Source: Schistosoma haematobium
Lineage: Eukaryota; Platyhelminthes; Trematoda; Strigeidida; Schistosomatidae
DNA length: 64,000 nucleotides
Reading direction: 5' to 3'
NCBI RefSeq assembly: GCF_000699445.3
Contig: NC_067202.1
Span: 15,343,924 to 15,407,923 of the forward strand
A program made the translations under genes and the position numbers. Each line of letters begins with the position of its first letter. Positions within the stretch are counted from its first letter, which is position 1. Of the stretch, positions 1 to 10,828 are shown one piece after another. The notes under the pieces were generated by a model. The model ran no database searches and was not told the origin of the DNA. It saw only the letters and a list, made by a program, of their open reading frames with translations.

Positions 1-299
1 TTTTGAGGGCACTTAGACTTAGAAATCATGGGGGGGGGAATGAGTGAAGTTTCAGAATAAATGGTGGTTTAAATCGGTTTCACGAGAATGTGCGTTACGA
101 AACTATTAAGGTGATATATGTTATCATAAAACATTGTTCATCTTTGAGATAAATTTCTTAGTCCAATGTATCTAAGCAATGGGAATTACGATTATACAAG
201 AGGCCGGAATTTATTTTATCTAGTTTATAATGATTAGAATTATCCCATTGTTGGTATTTTGTATAAATTTTAATCAGTCTTAGTTGGAGTATTTATTTC

Positions 300-475
300 A
301 GGATTCGAACCCAGTAGCTAAGTAGATAATGCGTTGGTATTTGACGTGAATGATACTAAGTTCGAGCCTCGAAATGATCATTAACTCTAGGATGGAGGTA
401 CATCCAGATAACGAGTCCTAAATGGAACGAATCGACTTGCGTCCTGGATTTCTCTGCTAGCCACATTTCATCTAT
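300..475 (+). mobile_element. Sm-alpha-like hammerhead SINE, decayed
   Basis: A tRNA-like head with a B-box-like stretch (GTTCGAGCC, near 360) is followed by a hammerhead-like module at about 400-455. Stem I arms ATCCAG and CTGGAT are kept. Box I reads ATAACGA instead of CTGANGA and box II reads GAAT instead of GAAA, so self-cleavage is not expected. The order of parts matches the Sm-alpha retroposons of schistosomes; the family assignment is from memory of those elements. Confidence 0.75.
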
Positions 476-562
476 TTTATATCGAACTCAATTTATTTTT
501 TTATCATATTAGTTAGATATTAACTTTAAAGAAAAAAACTTATTTTGATTATAAATTTATAG

Positions 563-1218
563 CTAATATGCAGTCTGATCCGAACAAAGCATTAACATTT
601 GCAAGTTTAGCTGCGGCAGCTTTCACAGAAATGGCATCATCATCACAAGATAAAAAGTTACCGTCACGTAGTAATGATCATTCATCATCATCTCATCATT
701 CGTTGTCTGGAATTCAAGAGAATTTATCACAAAGAAATATGAATATTTCAACATCCAACATGAGATTACGTTCTCCAGTCGGGAGTAGTAGTGGACAGTA
801 CAATTCAGATTGTAATAACAGTATTCCTACTCCTGGTGTTGTACTCTCCAATTTTATGCATCAAAATACACATAAAGAAAGACGTCGTCAGAATAGTCAT
901 TTAGCTTCAAACAATATTGCATCTCATTCACCTGGTGTAGTATCTCAATCATCAAATCGTTTACAGTCTCCTCCTGTACATTATTCACATTCAGAATCCC
1001 GATCATTTAATAACGATAGTAATAATAATAACAATAATAATCGTACACCAACTCCGGCAGCTAGTCGTATACATCAATCTCTGTCTGGTAATAATGACTC
1101 TTCATTTGTCGTTGGTCCCACAGTACCTGGAGGTGTTGGTGGGATACCTCCGGCACAATTAGCGCAATTAGCTCATCTTGCTCAAATGTCTGGTCTTCCG
1201 CCTGGTTTTTCATTTCAG
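563..1218 (+). CDS. Penultimate coding exon of an unrecognised low-complexity protein
   Basis: Open frame of about 215 codons with a good donor (CAG|GTAAAT at 1218/1219) and acceptor candidates ending at 562 (TTTATAG) or 573 (ATGCAG). Both keep the frame, so the ATG at 568 need not be the start and earlier exons probably lie upstream of the window. The product starts SDPNKALTFASLAAAAF, is then Ser/His/Asn-rich with a 7-residue Asn tract (near 1018-1043), and ends with an LAQ/LAH repeat before SGLPPG. I recognise no folded domain. The composition suggests a disordered tail of a nuclear or RNA-binding regulator, which is inference only. Confidence 0.75.
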
Positions 1219-1329
1219 GTAAATAAGTTTCTAGTTTGTTATTAGTTCATTTTTATTTTTCCTATTTTTTGTAATATTTACATTAATGTATGAATGAATC
1301 AGTGCTTCAAATGACTACACTTAATCACG

Positions 1330-1930
1330 TCAGTCAGGGTTATAACTAATTTAGAGGCTGGTACAAATATGCGTTAGCCGAATTTCTCCTATCGCTGACA
1401 GTACGACTAGATGAAACTACCTAGACAAATATTAAAGGTGTCGGTGTAGACGTAGCAGGAATAATAATGAAGAAGATTGGATATTTAGAATATGGTAGAC
1501 AGAAAAGGTATATATAAAAGGAGATTGAATAAGACAAATAGTTAATACACCTGAACTATTGTGAGTGGTTCAGATTTATTGTATTTAAAGTCAACACCCA
1601 CTAATCTCGTGGATCTCAACCAGATAGTCCTAATCAACCAATATAATTCAGTGACTTCATGAACTGATGCTAAATCTTAGTTTGGCCACCTCTAAATTTC
1701 TTCCAACAGATTTCACCAGTAAGCACCGCTCATCGAGGTAGGCAGTCGTTAGGTATACGTAACACATATCCTAATCACCTCGGATGATGAAAATTCATCA
1801 CCCTATCAACCGATTTCGTACCTTTGCTTAGTACTCTACGACTAAGTTCAACAAAGCTCACTCGGTCGTTCCACAAAATGGATCCAATGCTTCGAAGACA
1901 CGAAGATCATAAACCTGTAGTCTACACATG
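1330..1930 (-). mobile_element. Old RTE-type LINE 3' end
   Basis: On the - strand the stretch resembles the 3' coding end and 3' UTR of the RTE copies at 33243-37177: cognates of the GGQTKTWH region, the LRWLSHVLRMPEHRLP region and the tail are still alignable by eye. It is full of stops and indels, so it is an old insertion. Confidence 0.6.
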
Positions 1931-2035
1931 TTCTCTTATATCAAAGACCATGATTTAGTTCAGTTAGATTTATTCGTATTGTCGATGAAAGTTTGTCTAC
2001 TACTGTTTCGGGCAGAACAAGCCCGACAGTCATTA

Positions 2036-2037
<2 letters not shown>

Positions 2038-2072
<35 letters not shown>
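2038..2072. repeat. (AT)n microsatellite
   Basis: About 35 bp of pure AT dinucleotide directly next to the 3'-truncated RTE fragment that follows. Open frames through it reading alternating Ile-Tyr are artefacts. Confidence 0.95.
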
Positions 2073-2074
<2 letters not shown>

Positions 2075-2425
2075 CAACATGACTCAGTCCACTTGTCAGT
2101 GACTTCCTGGATTTGTGCCAAGTTTTGATCTGACCGCCCCTAGCTTTCTTCCAACTTGCTCGTACACCATAAAACATCGCATGTTGGGGCAGTCGATGGT
2201 TGGACATACGTAACACATGTCCTAGCCATCTCAACTGATGAAGTTTCACTACTTCACTAATTGATTTACCATCCTTACCTAGTACCCGGTTTCTAACAAC
2301 TGCATTACTTACTTGTTGGTCCCAGGATATACTTCGAAGACACCTATGATCGAATAGTAGTAACCTACGAATATCCTCTACTCTTACCGGCCATGTTTCA
2401 CTGCCATAAAGTAGGATGGATATCT
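2073..2425 (-). pseudogene. RTE-type LINE reverse transcriptase, C-terminal fragment
   Basis: The - strand frame encodes LLYGSETWPVRVEDIRRL, a Cys-containing DHRCLRSI segment, then LRWLGHVLRMSNHRLP and GGQIKTWHKS. These match the C-terminal region downstream of the RT domain in the other RTE copies here (30540-30900, 33460-33960). The upstream RT domain is absent and the downstream end breaks at the AT microsatellite. Confidence 0.85.
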
Positions 2426-3081
2426 CACCTACGTCATAAACTACCCAAGTCATGTGTGAACGCTGCTGTAGAGTCCAATACCATTCACCGCTTTATACAT
2501 GGGACCCTGGCTTATAGGTTAGAAAGTTCAACTTTCAAACACAAAGTCCCTGGTTTTATTTTGCCTGCTTTAGTTGAAATGAAATGTGTATCGAAGCCAG
2601 ATATTCAAATTTACGCCTGACAAATGAGTCAGGAAAAAAGCCTTTGAGTCTATTGGATTTCATTGGATTTTTCAATCAGTTTTACAGAAGATATCGACAT
2701 CTACTATTTTGTAATTGTGTGTCAATCGTGTCTTCCCATCGATTCAAAGATATATTTGTAAGAAGGGGGTATTGTGGTCTCATGGTTTTCGGAGACTCAC
2801 AACTTTCGCTGTGAAGCGTCACAACTTTATATAATGACCCTTCAATTCCCTAAAGCCCGGCGTAATTTAGTTTCTGTTTTTGTTTAGTTAGCGATTTTAT
2901 CATGGAATACTCTTTCCATGAAGTGGAGTTGAAAATCATATGCCCGAATCGTCTTTCTCTGGGTTTGGGACTGACAGTAGCTCAATATATGGTTAGTTTT
3001 CAGTAAAGTTATCACTTCCTTTCTTATTTAACGAAACCGGTATTTTTGTCATCAGAATAAGTATGTTTTATATATTTATAG

Positions 3082-3387
3082 GATCCAGCAGTGTTGAATG
3101 CTTTCGCTTTGGCTGCAGCAGCAACCTCTTTGGTGGCTAGTGGTGCTAATCAATCAGATATGCTTACAGATACAAATATGTCAGCGAATCCAGTCGATCG
3201 ATATCGGTCACCGGTCCCATCATACACATCTCCACAACCACATCAACAACGTTATCCTCCTACTAATTCACAAACGCAACAACAACAACAGAAATCGGCA
3301 GCTGCCGCAGCGGCAATGGCCAATGCTTTTGGTTTACAAAGTTTACCAGCTCAATTTAATCCACGCCTATCATCACAACCACCATAA
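3082..3387 (+). CDS. Last coding exon of the unrecognised low-complexity protein
   Basis: The acceptor TTTATAG ends at 3081 and the exon joins in phase 0 to the exon ending at 1218. It encodes 101 residues and a TAA stop. The protein opens DPAVLNAFALAAAATSL, has a QQQQQ tract, a run of six Ala, and ends at LSSQPP. The opening DP...LAAAA resembles the start of the preceding exon (SDPNKALTFASLAAAAF). No domain is recognised. Confidence 0.75.
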   Translation, partial: DPAVLNAFALAAAATSLVASGANQSDMLTDTNMSANPVDRYRSPVPSYTSPQPHQQRYPPTNSQTQQQQQKSAAAAAAMANAFGLQSLPAQFNPRLSSQPP

Positions 3388-3800
3388 TTAAGACAGCAAT
3401 GTAACAATATAAGTGTTGTTATTTTAAAGAAAAAAGAGATTAAAATAACTAACTAGCTACGAAGTACACACTATTTGATGATCAGGTTATAAAAATTTCC
3501 ATATTACATTTCTACTATGTATTACTTGTATATACAGCTTGATTTTCCCTTCGCCTCTTCTACTTCTTCTTCTATTCATCTTTTTTGTTTAGTTATAAAA
3601 ATTTCTAATGAGTGCATATATTTGTATGTGTGTGCGTAGTGCACTGGATGAAACCAATGTACCTACACTTTATATTCCCCTGTATCAATGGATTGAATGA
3701 TAAATCCGACATATACACATACACATAAACGGCACAATTTATAAATATATCTGCTCACATATTCATCATAATTTTTAATAAATAATAAAAACCGATTGGG
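3388..3800 (+). other. 3' UTR with poly(A) signals
   Basis: AT-rich sequence after the stop codon. Two AATAAA hexamers lie at 3777-3782 and 3784-3789, which would put a cleavage site near 3800. The transcript end is inferred. Confidence 0.5.
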
Positions 3801-4600
3801 TTTTTTCTTGGTTTCTATTGTATGTTTTGATAAACGACAACTATGTTATCATTATTATGATTTATACTGAAAATTCAACACCATTCTATATTGGTCTTCT
3901 TTTTTTCTTTCCTCTTATTTGATATTATACTGAATAGTACAACTTATCCATTCATTCATTGTATGTAATCATTCTTGTTTGTCTTCTGTATTTGTGTTTT
4001 ATTCTTATCATTGGAAGATTACTCTGTGAGATATGTTCACCGTCCTTTTCTTGACCCTTTTTTGCGCATATACTATATACATTGGTATTCTCATACGATG
4101 TGAACTACTTACTTAATAATAATGATAATATAAACAATATGTAGTGTTCGTTCAGTCTTATTAATGTTAAATACTGGATAGTGAATAGAAAAGGTAAATC
4201 AGTTGCATTAGTTCAAAGACAAATGAGAAGTATGAGATGTTGACGTACGCTTGTTATTAGTCAAGATTTAAATTTACTATCTGAGGTAAACAAATACATA
4301 TTAATTGGTGAGTTTGTGCATACATTTCTATCCAGGTTAGTCAATTGCAGCTGCCTACTTTTGATTTTTGCATTCAAGTAGCTGCTTTGACAATAAGCGT
4401 ATATATGTCAGTTTCAGAATCGGACGACCAAACAACACGAAATATAGTCTAAGATGATAGTGTATTTGCATACATTCCTAGTTATTTTCTATAATAAAGA
4501 AACAGTCAGAAATATCAAATAGTTCCAAGTTAACATTTTTCAGGGGTTAATTTGATGCCACGAGAATAATGTACGTTTATTTATTTTGATTGTCTTGACA
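3801..4600. other. Intergenic AT-rich sequence
   Basis: No coding, tRNA-like or recognisable transposon sequence seen; only AT-rich low-complexity stretches. Confidence 0.4.
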
Positions 4601-4610
4601 TTACATTTTC

Positions 4611-5216
4611 CTAACAACGAAAGGTGTTCACTAACTTTAGTTGCAGAATCACCATAGATCGGGTCGAATACAATAGACAGAGGTTCTCTACATTAGACGT
4701 TCTCTTCATTGCTCTATTCAGTCTATCACGTAGTACATCACCAGCTACATCTACATTGAATTGCAGCTTCAAGAAGAGAGATTTCTTACTAGCCATTGAT
4801 GTTTCTTCAGGAAACCCTGTGAATAACCCATTTCAATCAACATATTATGTAGGAGCTCTAATTCCTTATTAATTGTATCGACTGAGCATATCTTAATAGC
4901 TCTCCCTGCCAGACATTTGATTAAGTTTCTCTTATAATCGAAATTTAGTCGGATCATTCAAAATCGAGTTCATTTTATCAATGTAATTGACTTTGATCAT
5001 TAAAACCACTCCTCCTCCTTTGTCTGGCTTGCTTATGATTAAAGTGTTGTCTTTCCTAAGCATATCGCTGCTATTTGTTAAGTGGAGTTTCCACAGTACA
5101 CTTACTATTTTTGTATTGTTGGCAGATGTCCACCACGTAGTCTTAAACCTAGTGAGTTCATCGAGTGAAGTAGGCACAAAATCTGTTGTTTGTGTAAATA
5201 GATTTTTAAACTGCAC
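4611..5216 (-). pseudogene. Penelope-like retroelement fragment
   Basis: The - strand frame 4932-5216 contains ISKPDKGGGVVLM followed by YIDKMNSILNDPTKF. This is the characteristic N-terminal RT motif of Penelope-like elements (KPDKG(N/G)GVV). A second segment at 4611-4796 (LKLQFNVDVAGDVLRDRLNRA) matches the linker between RT and the GIY-YIG nuclease. Most of the RT catalytic core is missing between them. Short frames and stops show it is dead. Confidence 0.75.
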
Positions 5217-5254
5217 ATCTGTATCTAGTTGATTTATTTTATTTCCATCAACCT

Positions 5255-5534
5255 CTCTCCTTGAAGCTGCAATTCAATGGAGATGTAGCTGGTGATGCAT
5301 TACGTGGTAGACTGAATAGAGCAACGAAGAGAACGTTTAATGCAGCCAACCTGTCCATCGTATTCGAGCCGATCTATGGTGATTTCCCAACTAAAGGATA
5401 GGTTACCTGGTTGTGCCACTTCTCTTTGTATTTACGAATTCAGCTGCTTCCGTGGAGAAAGCTATATTGGGTGCACTACCAGACAAGTGAATCAAAGTGT
5501 TAGTGGACACCCCTTCGTGGTTAGGAAAAGGTAA
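5255..5534 (+). pseudogene. Penelope-like GIY-YIG endonuclease fragment, opposite strand
   Basis: The + strand carries a second copy of the RT-nuclease linker (GDVAGDALRGRLNRA cognate at about 5275-5340), then a frame encoding CIYEFSCFRGESYIGCTTRQ. The IY...YIG pair is the GIY-YIG nuclease signature found at the C-terminus of Penelope-like polyproteins. The linker segments at 4620-4790 (-) and 5262-5400 (+) are inverted copies of each other. Confidence 0.75.
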
Positions 5535-5539
5535 TGTCA

Positions 5540-6340
5540 AGACAATACGCAGCTCGGTTCTATCACACTTAATCGATAGCGATCATGTAGTGGACAGAAA
5601 CAAGTCATTTAAAGTTATTTTGATTGTGTCTAGTACTGGGACGCACTTATATCTGCCAAATTGATGTAAATACTATCCATTGTCATCTCTCTTTCGTTAA
5701 GCAGGAAATAATTATTCCAGCTTATGATTTCTGGCTACGAATATTTTCAAGACTGGTTTGAATCCCTTAGAGTGGCCGCTTGAATACTAGTTATTTGTTT
5801 ATCTACATTGTATCCACTGGGATTCAATACGCCAGTTTCATTCCACTTTGGACTTCTCAACCAGCGCTTTCGATCGAATCAATATCTGTCAGGTGTCAAA
5901 ACGGATTGGTTCCCATGTATTGAAGCATTTCTGTATTCCACTTGTATTTTTTTACTTTAAGTTCGTTGGTATTCATGCCAGTTACTGTCTGTTGTTTGAT
6001 TTTAATTACTTGGTCCCTTGCAATACTGAGTTCTTGTATATAGAACACAGCACTCAATAACTCATTATTATCGACACTTGTTCATTTTCTTAAATATTTA
6101 TACTCTATGCTTTATTATTGATACGGAAGACCAGTGCTATTTATTGTTTAATCGATAAACGTTTCCAGCCTAGTTTTCTAAGATAATGTTTGCAGGAAAT
6201 GAATTCCACTATGTCGTATGATGAGTGGTTAATTAGCATTAACAGATAAAAACTATTTATGTGAAGTTTTGACGAATGGTTTACCAGTGCTTATACGTTA
6301 ATGTGCCCGAAATGTTTTTAGAAATGAATCTCTGTGGACC
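5540..6340. other. Probable decayed retroelement sequence, unassigned
   Basis: Follows the GIY-YIG fragment and may be Penelope-like 3' sequence, but I find no motif to prove it. Small frames here (for example 5848-6060) carry no recognisable domain. Confidence 0.3.
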
Positions 6341-6349
6341 AATAAGTGA

Positions 6350-6475
6350 TTGGTTATCTGTAGTTCAATGAATAACACGTTGGGTGCTGGGTTCGACCCC
6401 CGGTATGGATACAGGTAACAAATAGGATGAAACGCGTGTCCTGAATTTCACATTTTCATCTACTCTGTAAGTTTT
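6350..6475 (+). mobile_element. Sm-alpha-like SINE with hammerhead box I deleted
   Basis: A strong Pol III B box (GGGTTCGACCCC at about 6389-6400) precedes a shortened hammerhead module in which the stem II 3' arm, GAAA and stem III (GGATGAAACGCGTGTC) remain. The CTGATGA box and the 5' arm of stem II are lost. The ribozyme is dead. Confidence 0.65.
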
Positions 6476-6479
6476 TTGA

Positions 6480-9270
6480 AGAAGTAGTTATATTAGGGCA
6501 GTCTGCACAACAAGCACACATACTAACGGTATTCAAAACTCAGTCCTGAATGTTGACAATGGGATAATTCAAACCCTTTCTAATTATGCCATAAATAAGT
6601 TGTGAGTTTCTCACTGATATTTACATTTATCGACCTCGATAGTCTAAAATCGTTCATACAAACAAATCATGTGCCTACCAACAGCACATGGGCAAGAATT
6701 ATTTGACGCGATAAAAAGTTAAATTGGATAACTTGGTTGGTGCAGTTGAACTGATCAGTCAGCCGGTAATTTTACGTCTGATCTCTTCTTATCACTTCGC
6801 ATCCATGAAAATTTCCAAATATCACATAATTCGGAAGTTGTAGAGGTGTCACCACTGTTTTTACACTACCAGGCTAAAACAATTGAAATGATCCAACGAG
6901 TGGCCTACTAGTTCTGCCTTTCAAGCTAAAATTAAACACGTATTCGTTTTCCAACTTTTTCGAGACTAGGAATATGTTTTAGAAGATACCGAATATCTTA
7001 ATTGATCCTCTTAAACGGTAGTACGTCAACTCTACTACACTATCAAAGTAATTCAATCTTTAGGTAAATAAGAATTAAATATATGTATTTAGTGTAGCTG
7101 AATTTGAATAGAAATAGACAACTGAACACGTCTTGCCAAGTTTATTGTATGTAACAAAGGTATACTGACCTATTTTAAATACTGTCAATAAAAAGTAAGT
7201 TTTCTACGACCGCCATTTACTTTACACCAGTACTTAAATTCTAGCACGGGTACACAAGTTTATTGAGACAAAACTTTTCAAAATTCTCTAAATTGATAAT
7301 TAACAGCAAGGCCAATATAAATATGTGGAAATTTATTTTGAAAGTTTAGAACGGAAGTCCAAGTTAAACTGGATTATTTTTCACATATAGTCAGACTTGA
7401 TCAGGCGTATAAAACTTAGGTCACAAATTAAGTCCTCTTTCTATTTACTTACATGACTAAACATATACCTACAATCTATCCAATTTCGATGAATTTGGAT
7501 ACAAACTTTATGTTCCAAGATAATGGAAGAAAGGAAAATACAAGAATTCTGTACAAATAGACTTTAAATAGAGGACACTACAGTAAAAATAAGACAGACT
7601 CTTCACGTTTAAGAATTATGGCGCTGAGTAGTACTTATTTTACACGAACACAAATCAAATTCTAGCACTTCTAGAGCACTGAAGATTTCTATAAACAGAG
7701 ACATTGAGATTGTCAAAAAACCATGACAAAAAGGTACTAACTAATGTCTCGAGTTGCATACAAGCGAATACAAAACCGATCAAAATTAGCAGTGATAGAA
7801 ATTTACAGGTTGGTGTTACTACTCACCATCTAGTACTAGCAATTATCATCAATATGTGAACACTCAGAAAAACTGACTTACTTCAATAAAATTTTCGAAC
7901 CTAATCATTTTGGTGTAGTTACTTATCTACATTATCTGAAGTGCTCAACCATCTGAATAGTAGGTCCTCTGAGAAACAAATGGTACTATAGTTCTACCTT
8001 ACCGTCAAGATACAACAACTAGATAGATTTTGATACAGTTACGTACTCCTAAGACCATTTTGATTATGTAGTTTACATTAGGAATACTCTCGTGAAATCT
8101 TGATTTATCCTGAAGTAAATTTAAACTCTATAATGATTTTAATAATTATGTAAAACCTGAGAAGCCTGTACATCTCACATTTAATGAGTCCACCATAGAA
8201 ACGCTCAAATTACTCCCCTCTACTTATCACTTAACAAATATATTGTTCCTATCCAATAATCATATGTCGTAAGCATAATTTGTTGACAGACAATAATATA
8301 TTTAGGGAACTCTTACTGTGATGATACTTTTTATGATTCAACCCATAAACTCAGTGTAAATCTGTACAGTGCCGTTCTTCAATGGTAGATAATGAAGATA
8401 ACGTTGTACCTGGACCTCATTAGGAAGAATAATCTTTGTATATTTCTCTGATCACTCTTGATACAAATAACAATACAACTAACAGACTGCATCAAATCGC
8501 ACATAACGGACATTATATGTCTATCATTTCACCACAAGCCACATTACACAGCCGGAAGGATAGTCAATTACTGTGAATAACTAATTATCGATGAAATCTA
8601 TTAAATAAACGTGAACTTAAAATAATGCACAAATACCAATTTATCAACCATTAGATGAGACACTAGATTTTATTTTATCAGACTTTTAGTGGTCTTTTAA
8701 GAAGCGTGTATTACTATGGAAAATAAGATTTCACTAAACTGGGATCTAGAGATCATGCAGAAAGTGAAAGCTGCCTTCTTGTATAGTGACTAGTCCGTAT
8801 GTCATCCATGTATCAGTACGAAATATATTTCAGTTATACAATATTCCACAAGTATTTTACGGAACCATAATCTCAAAGAATGCTAAAGACATCTATAACC
8901 ATCCAGGACCCGGTAGATTAACAGGGAAGTTTTGCTAGATCAACAGTTGGCACTTGATATCTACACCCAGTTTTTTGACGTTAGTATTGGTCTGATCAAC
9001 AGAATAGGACATCGCCAACACAAAAGATGGGTCTAAATGGCATGTAAGACCTAGGGTCAACTACGTGAGGAACAGGGCTACACAATATTTAGCTCCGAGA
9101 CTAGGGTCATGTTTAAACCGGTCAGTACAACCTTAGGTTTTCGATTGTGATTGCAAACCGAGTATCCGGAGATATACGTGGAATTTGGCCTCCTAAAGAA
9201 AAGCTACCTGAATTGGTAACAAGATCTTAAACATAATGTCCACGCCCATAGAAGAGGGGTACCTCGCATA
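6480..9270. other. Long gene-free AT-rich stretch
   Basis: No exon, RNA gene or transposon domain was recognised on either strand in this 2.8 kb. Confidence 0.4.
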
Positions 9271-9275
9271 TATGT

Positions 9276-9319
9276 GACCAGAAATGTTATAACATTTCTG
9301 GTCGAGTATATATACTCGA
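9276..9319. repeat. 28-bp perfect palindrome abutting an 18-bp palindrome
   Basis: Positions 9276-9303 are a perfect palindrome with no spacer (half-site GACCAGAAATGTTA). Positions 9302-9319 form a second perfect palindrome (half-site TCGAGTATA), overlapping the first by two bases. Either strand could extrude as paired cruciforms. No function known. Confidence 0.95.
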
Positions 9320-9612
9320 ATATATCACCTGTCCCAATGAGTTTAAATCAAAAATTAACAAGAAAATCATTGAATTCAGTATTTTGTGTAGTATTTCACA
9401 GAACATTTCAAGTCGAACTTGTTTTACGTAAGTATGTACAACACAGTATTCGATCGGTTTTGAAATCATATGCCAACATATAAAGCAAATGGTAGTGAAG
9501 CAATGGAGACGCATCAGATATGCCGAACTCAAGGAAACTGAAAAATATACATAGGTTTTGAAATAACGACAGTTAAAGCAATTTCTTATTAGGTATTACA
9601 GTTATATAACTG

Positions 9613-9816
9613 TCAATCCGATTTAGACTTTGTATTACGTACATAGTTTGCGACTTGACCCCCTACATACCGCAAAGACTTGATACAAAAGCATAATATA
9701 AAGTAAAACGTGGCCAACAGTATAAAAGACACCCATGCAATCAGAAACCATGCGAACCACGTAAATTCCACATATTGAGACATTTCTGGATCATCCAAGG
9801 TCATTACTCGCAACAT
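9613..9816 (-). CDS. Possible single-pass membrane microprotein (67 aa)
   Basis: The - strand frame starts at an ATG at 9816 and ends TGA at 9613. A short acidic N-terminus (LDDPEMSQY) is followed by a 25-30 residue aromatic and aliphatic segment (FTWFAWFLIAWVSFILLATF then YFILCFCI), then a basic tail ending NTKSKSD. This fits a type III or II single-span small membrane protein, or one exon of a larger membrane protein. No homologue is recognised, and chance ORFs of this length exist, so the call rests on the hydrophobic-then-basic layout alone. Confidence 0.35.
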   Translation of the reverse strand: MLRVMTLDDPEMSQYVEFTWFAWFLIAWVSFILLATFYFILCFCIKSLRYVGGQVANYVRNTKSKSD

Positions 9817-10159
9817 TCAATATCAAAATTCCTTCAACGAGCTTGGACAAAACTGATTAATTTGTCTGAGGCCATTTCTTGATGTTGAAGTGCAGTTGAT
9901 GGTCTTTGATATCACCCAATTTTTATAGTCTACCCACTTGGCTGCACTAATCTTAGTGAATTTCATAGTTATTTGAAATCATAGATTCAAATTGTTCTGT
10001 ATGGAATAGAAGCTTTCGTTTAAGGGGCTTCCGTATCTAATAACATTGGATCACCGGTTCCTTCGGGTGGGAGCCAAGGCATATTTAACGGTAAAAGAGA
10101 AAAATAGTAAATTATAGCTAGATACTATCCTTCTTCTTGGAGAATTGTTATGTTTATAC

Positions 10160-10828
10160 ATAAAGGACTCCTAGGACGTAGCACCTACAAACCTTCCTTT
10201 AGATGTCACTCTACCAACAGCGGAAGAGATCTGGATGGCCATCGTGCAAATCAATAGTGGGAACTCAAAAGGACCTGACAATATAACAGCTGAAGCACTA
10301 AAGTCAAACATAGAAGTAACTGTAAACATGCTCCATATTCTATTCAGGATGATTTGGAAGGAAGAGCAACTGTCACTGACAGACTGTAAAGAAGGATATC
10401 TCATCAAGATACTAAAGAAAGGAGATCTGAGCAAATGTCAGAACTACAGAGGCATCACACAGCTATCAGTACCAGGAAAAGTTTTCAGACGAGTGTTACT
10501 GAACCGGACGAAAGACTCAGTAGACGCTAAACATCGAGATCAACAGGCTGGATTCCGTAAGGGTCGGCCGTGCACAGACTAAATCGCGACATCACGGATC
10601 ATCGTTGAGCAATCAATTGAATGGAACCCGTCACTGTACATTATTTTCATTGACTGTGAGAAGGCTTTCGATAATATGAATAAAAGGACCTTATGGAAAC
10701 TTCTTCGACACCATGGTGTACTAAAGAAGACCGTCTACAACATCCGGAATACACACGACGGACAAAAATATAAAGCAGTGCATGGAATACAGCTAACAGA
10801 AGCATTCTAAGTGAGTGCTGTGCATGGC
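10160..10828 (+). pseudogene. SR2-like RTE reverse transcriptase fragment
   Basis: The frame 10235-10582 encodes SKGPDNITAEALKSNIEV, WKEEQLSLTDCKEGYLIKIL, KCQNYRGITQLSVPGKVF and DQQAGFRKGRPCTD, which are RT motifs 1-2 of an RTE-clade LINE. Cognates of the catalytic IDCEKAFDN motif and of LWKLLRHHGV follow to about 10720, beyond a stop at 10582. It is a different family from the element that begins at 10829. The fragment is cut at both ends. Confidence 0.85.

Larger units (their letters stand above)
1219..3081 (+). other. Intron between the last two exons of the first gene
   Basis: It starts GTAAAT and ends TTTATAG. It holds decayed RTE-type LINE 3' ends (about 1330-1930 and 2073-2420, - strand), an AT microsatellite at 2038-2072, and about 650 bp (2430-3080) in which I see nothing recognisable. 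Confidence 0.7.

Noticed and set aside
9274..9532. Overlapping frames on both strands beside the palindrome
   Set aside because: No domain or composition signal. They are by-products of symmetric sequence at 9276-9319.
10171..10434. Antisense frame over the SR2-like RT fragment
   Set aside because: It is the shadow of the RT frame on the other strand.
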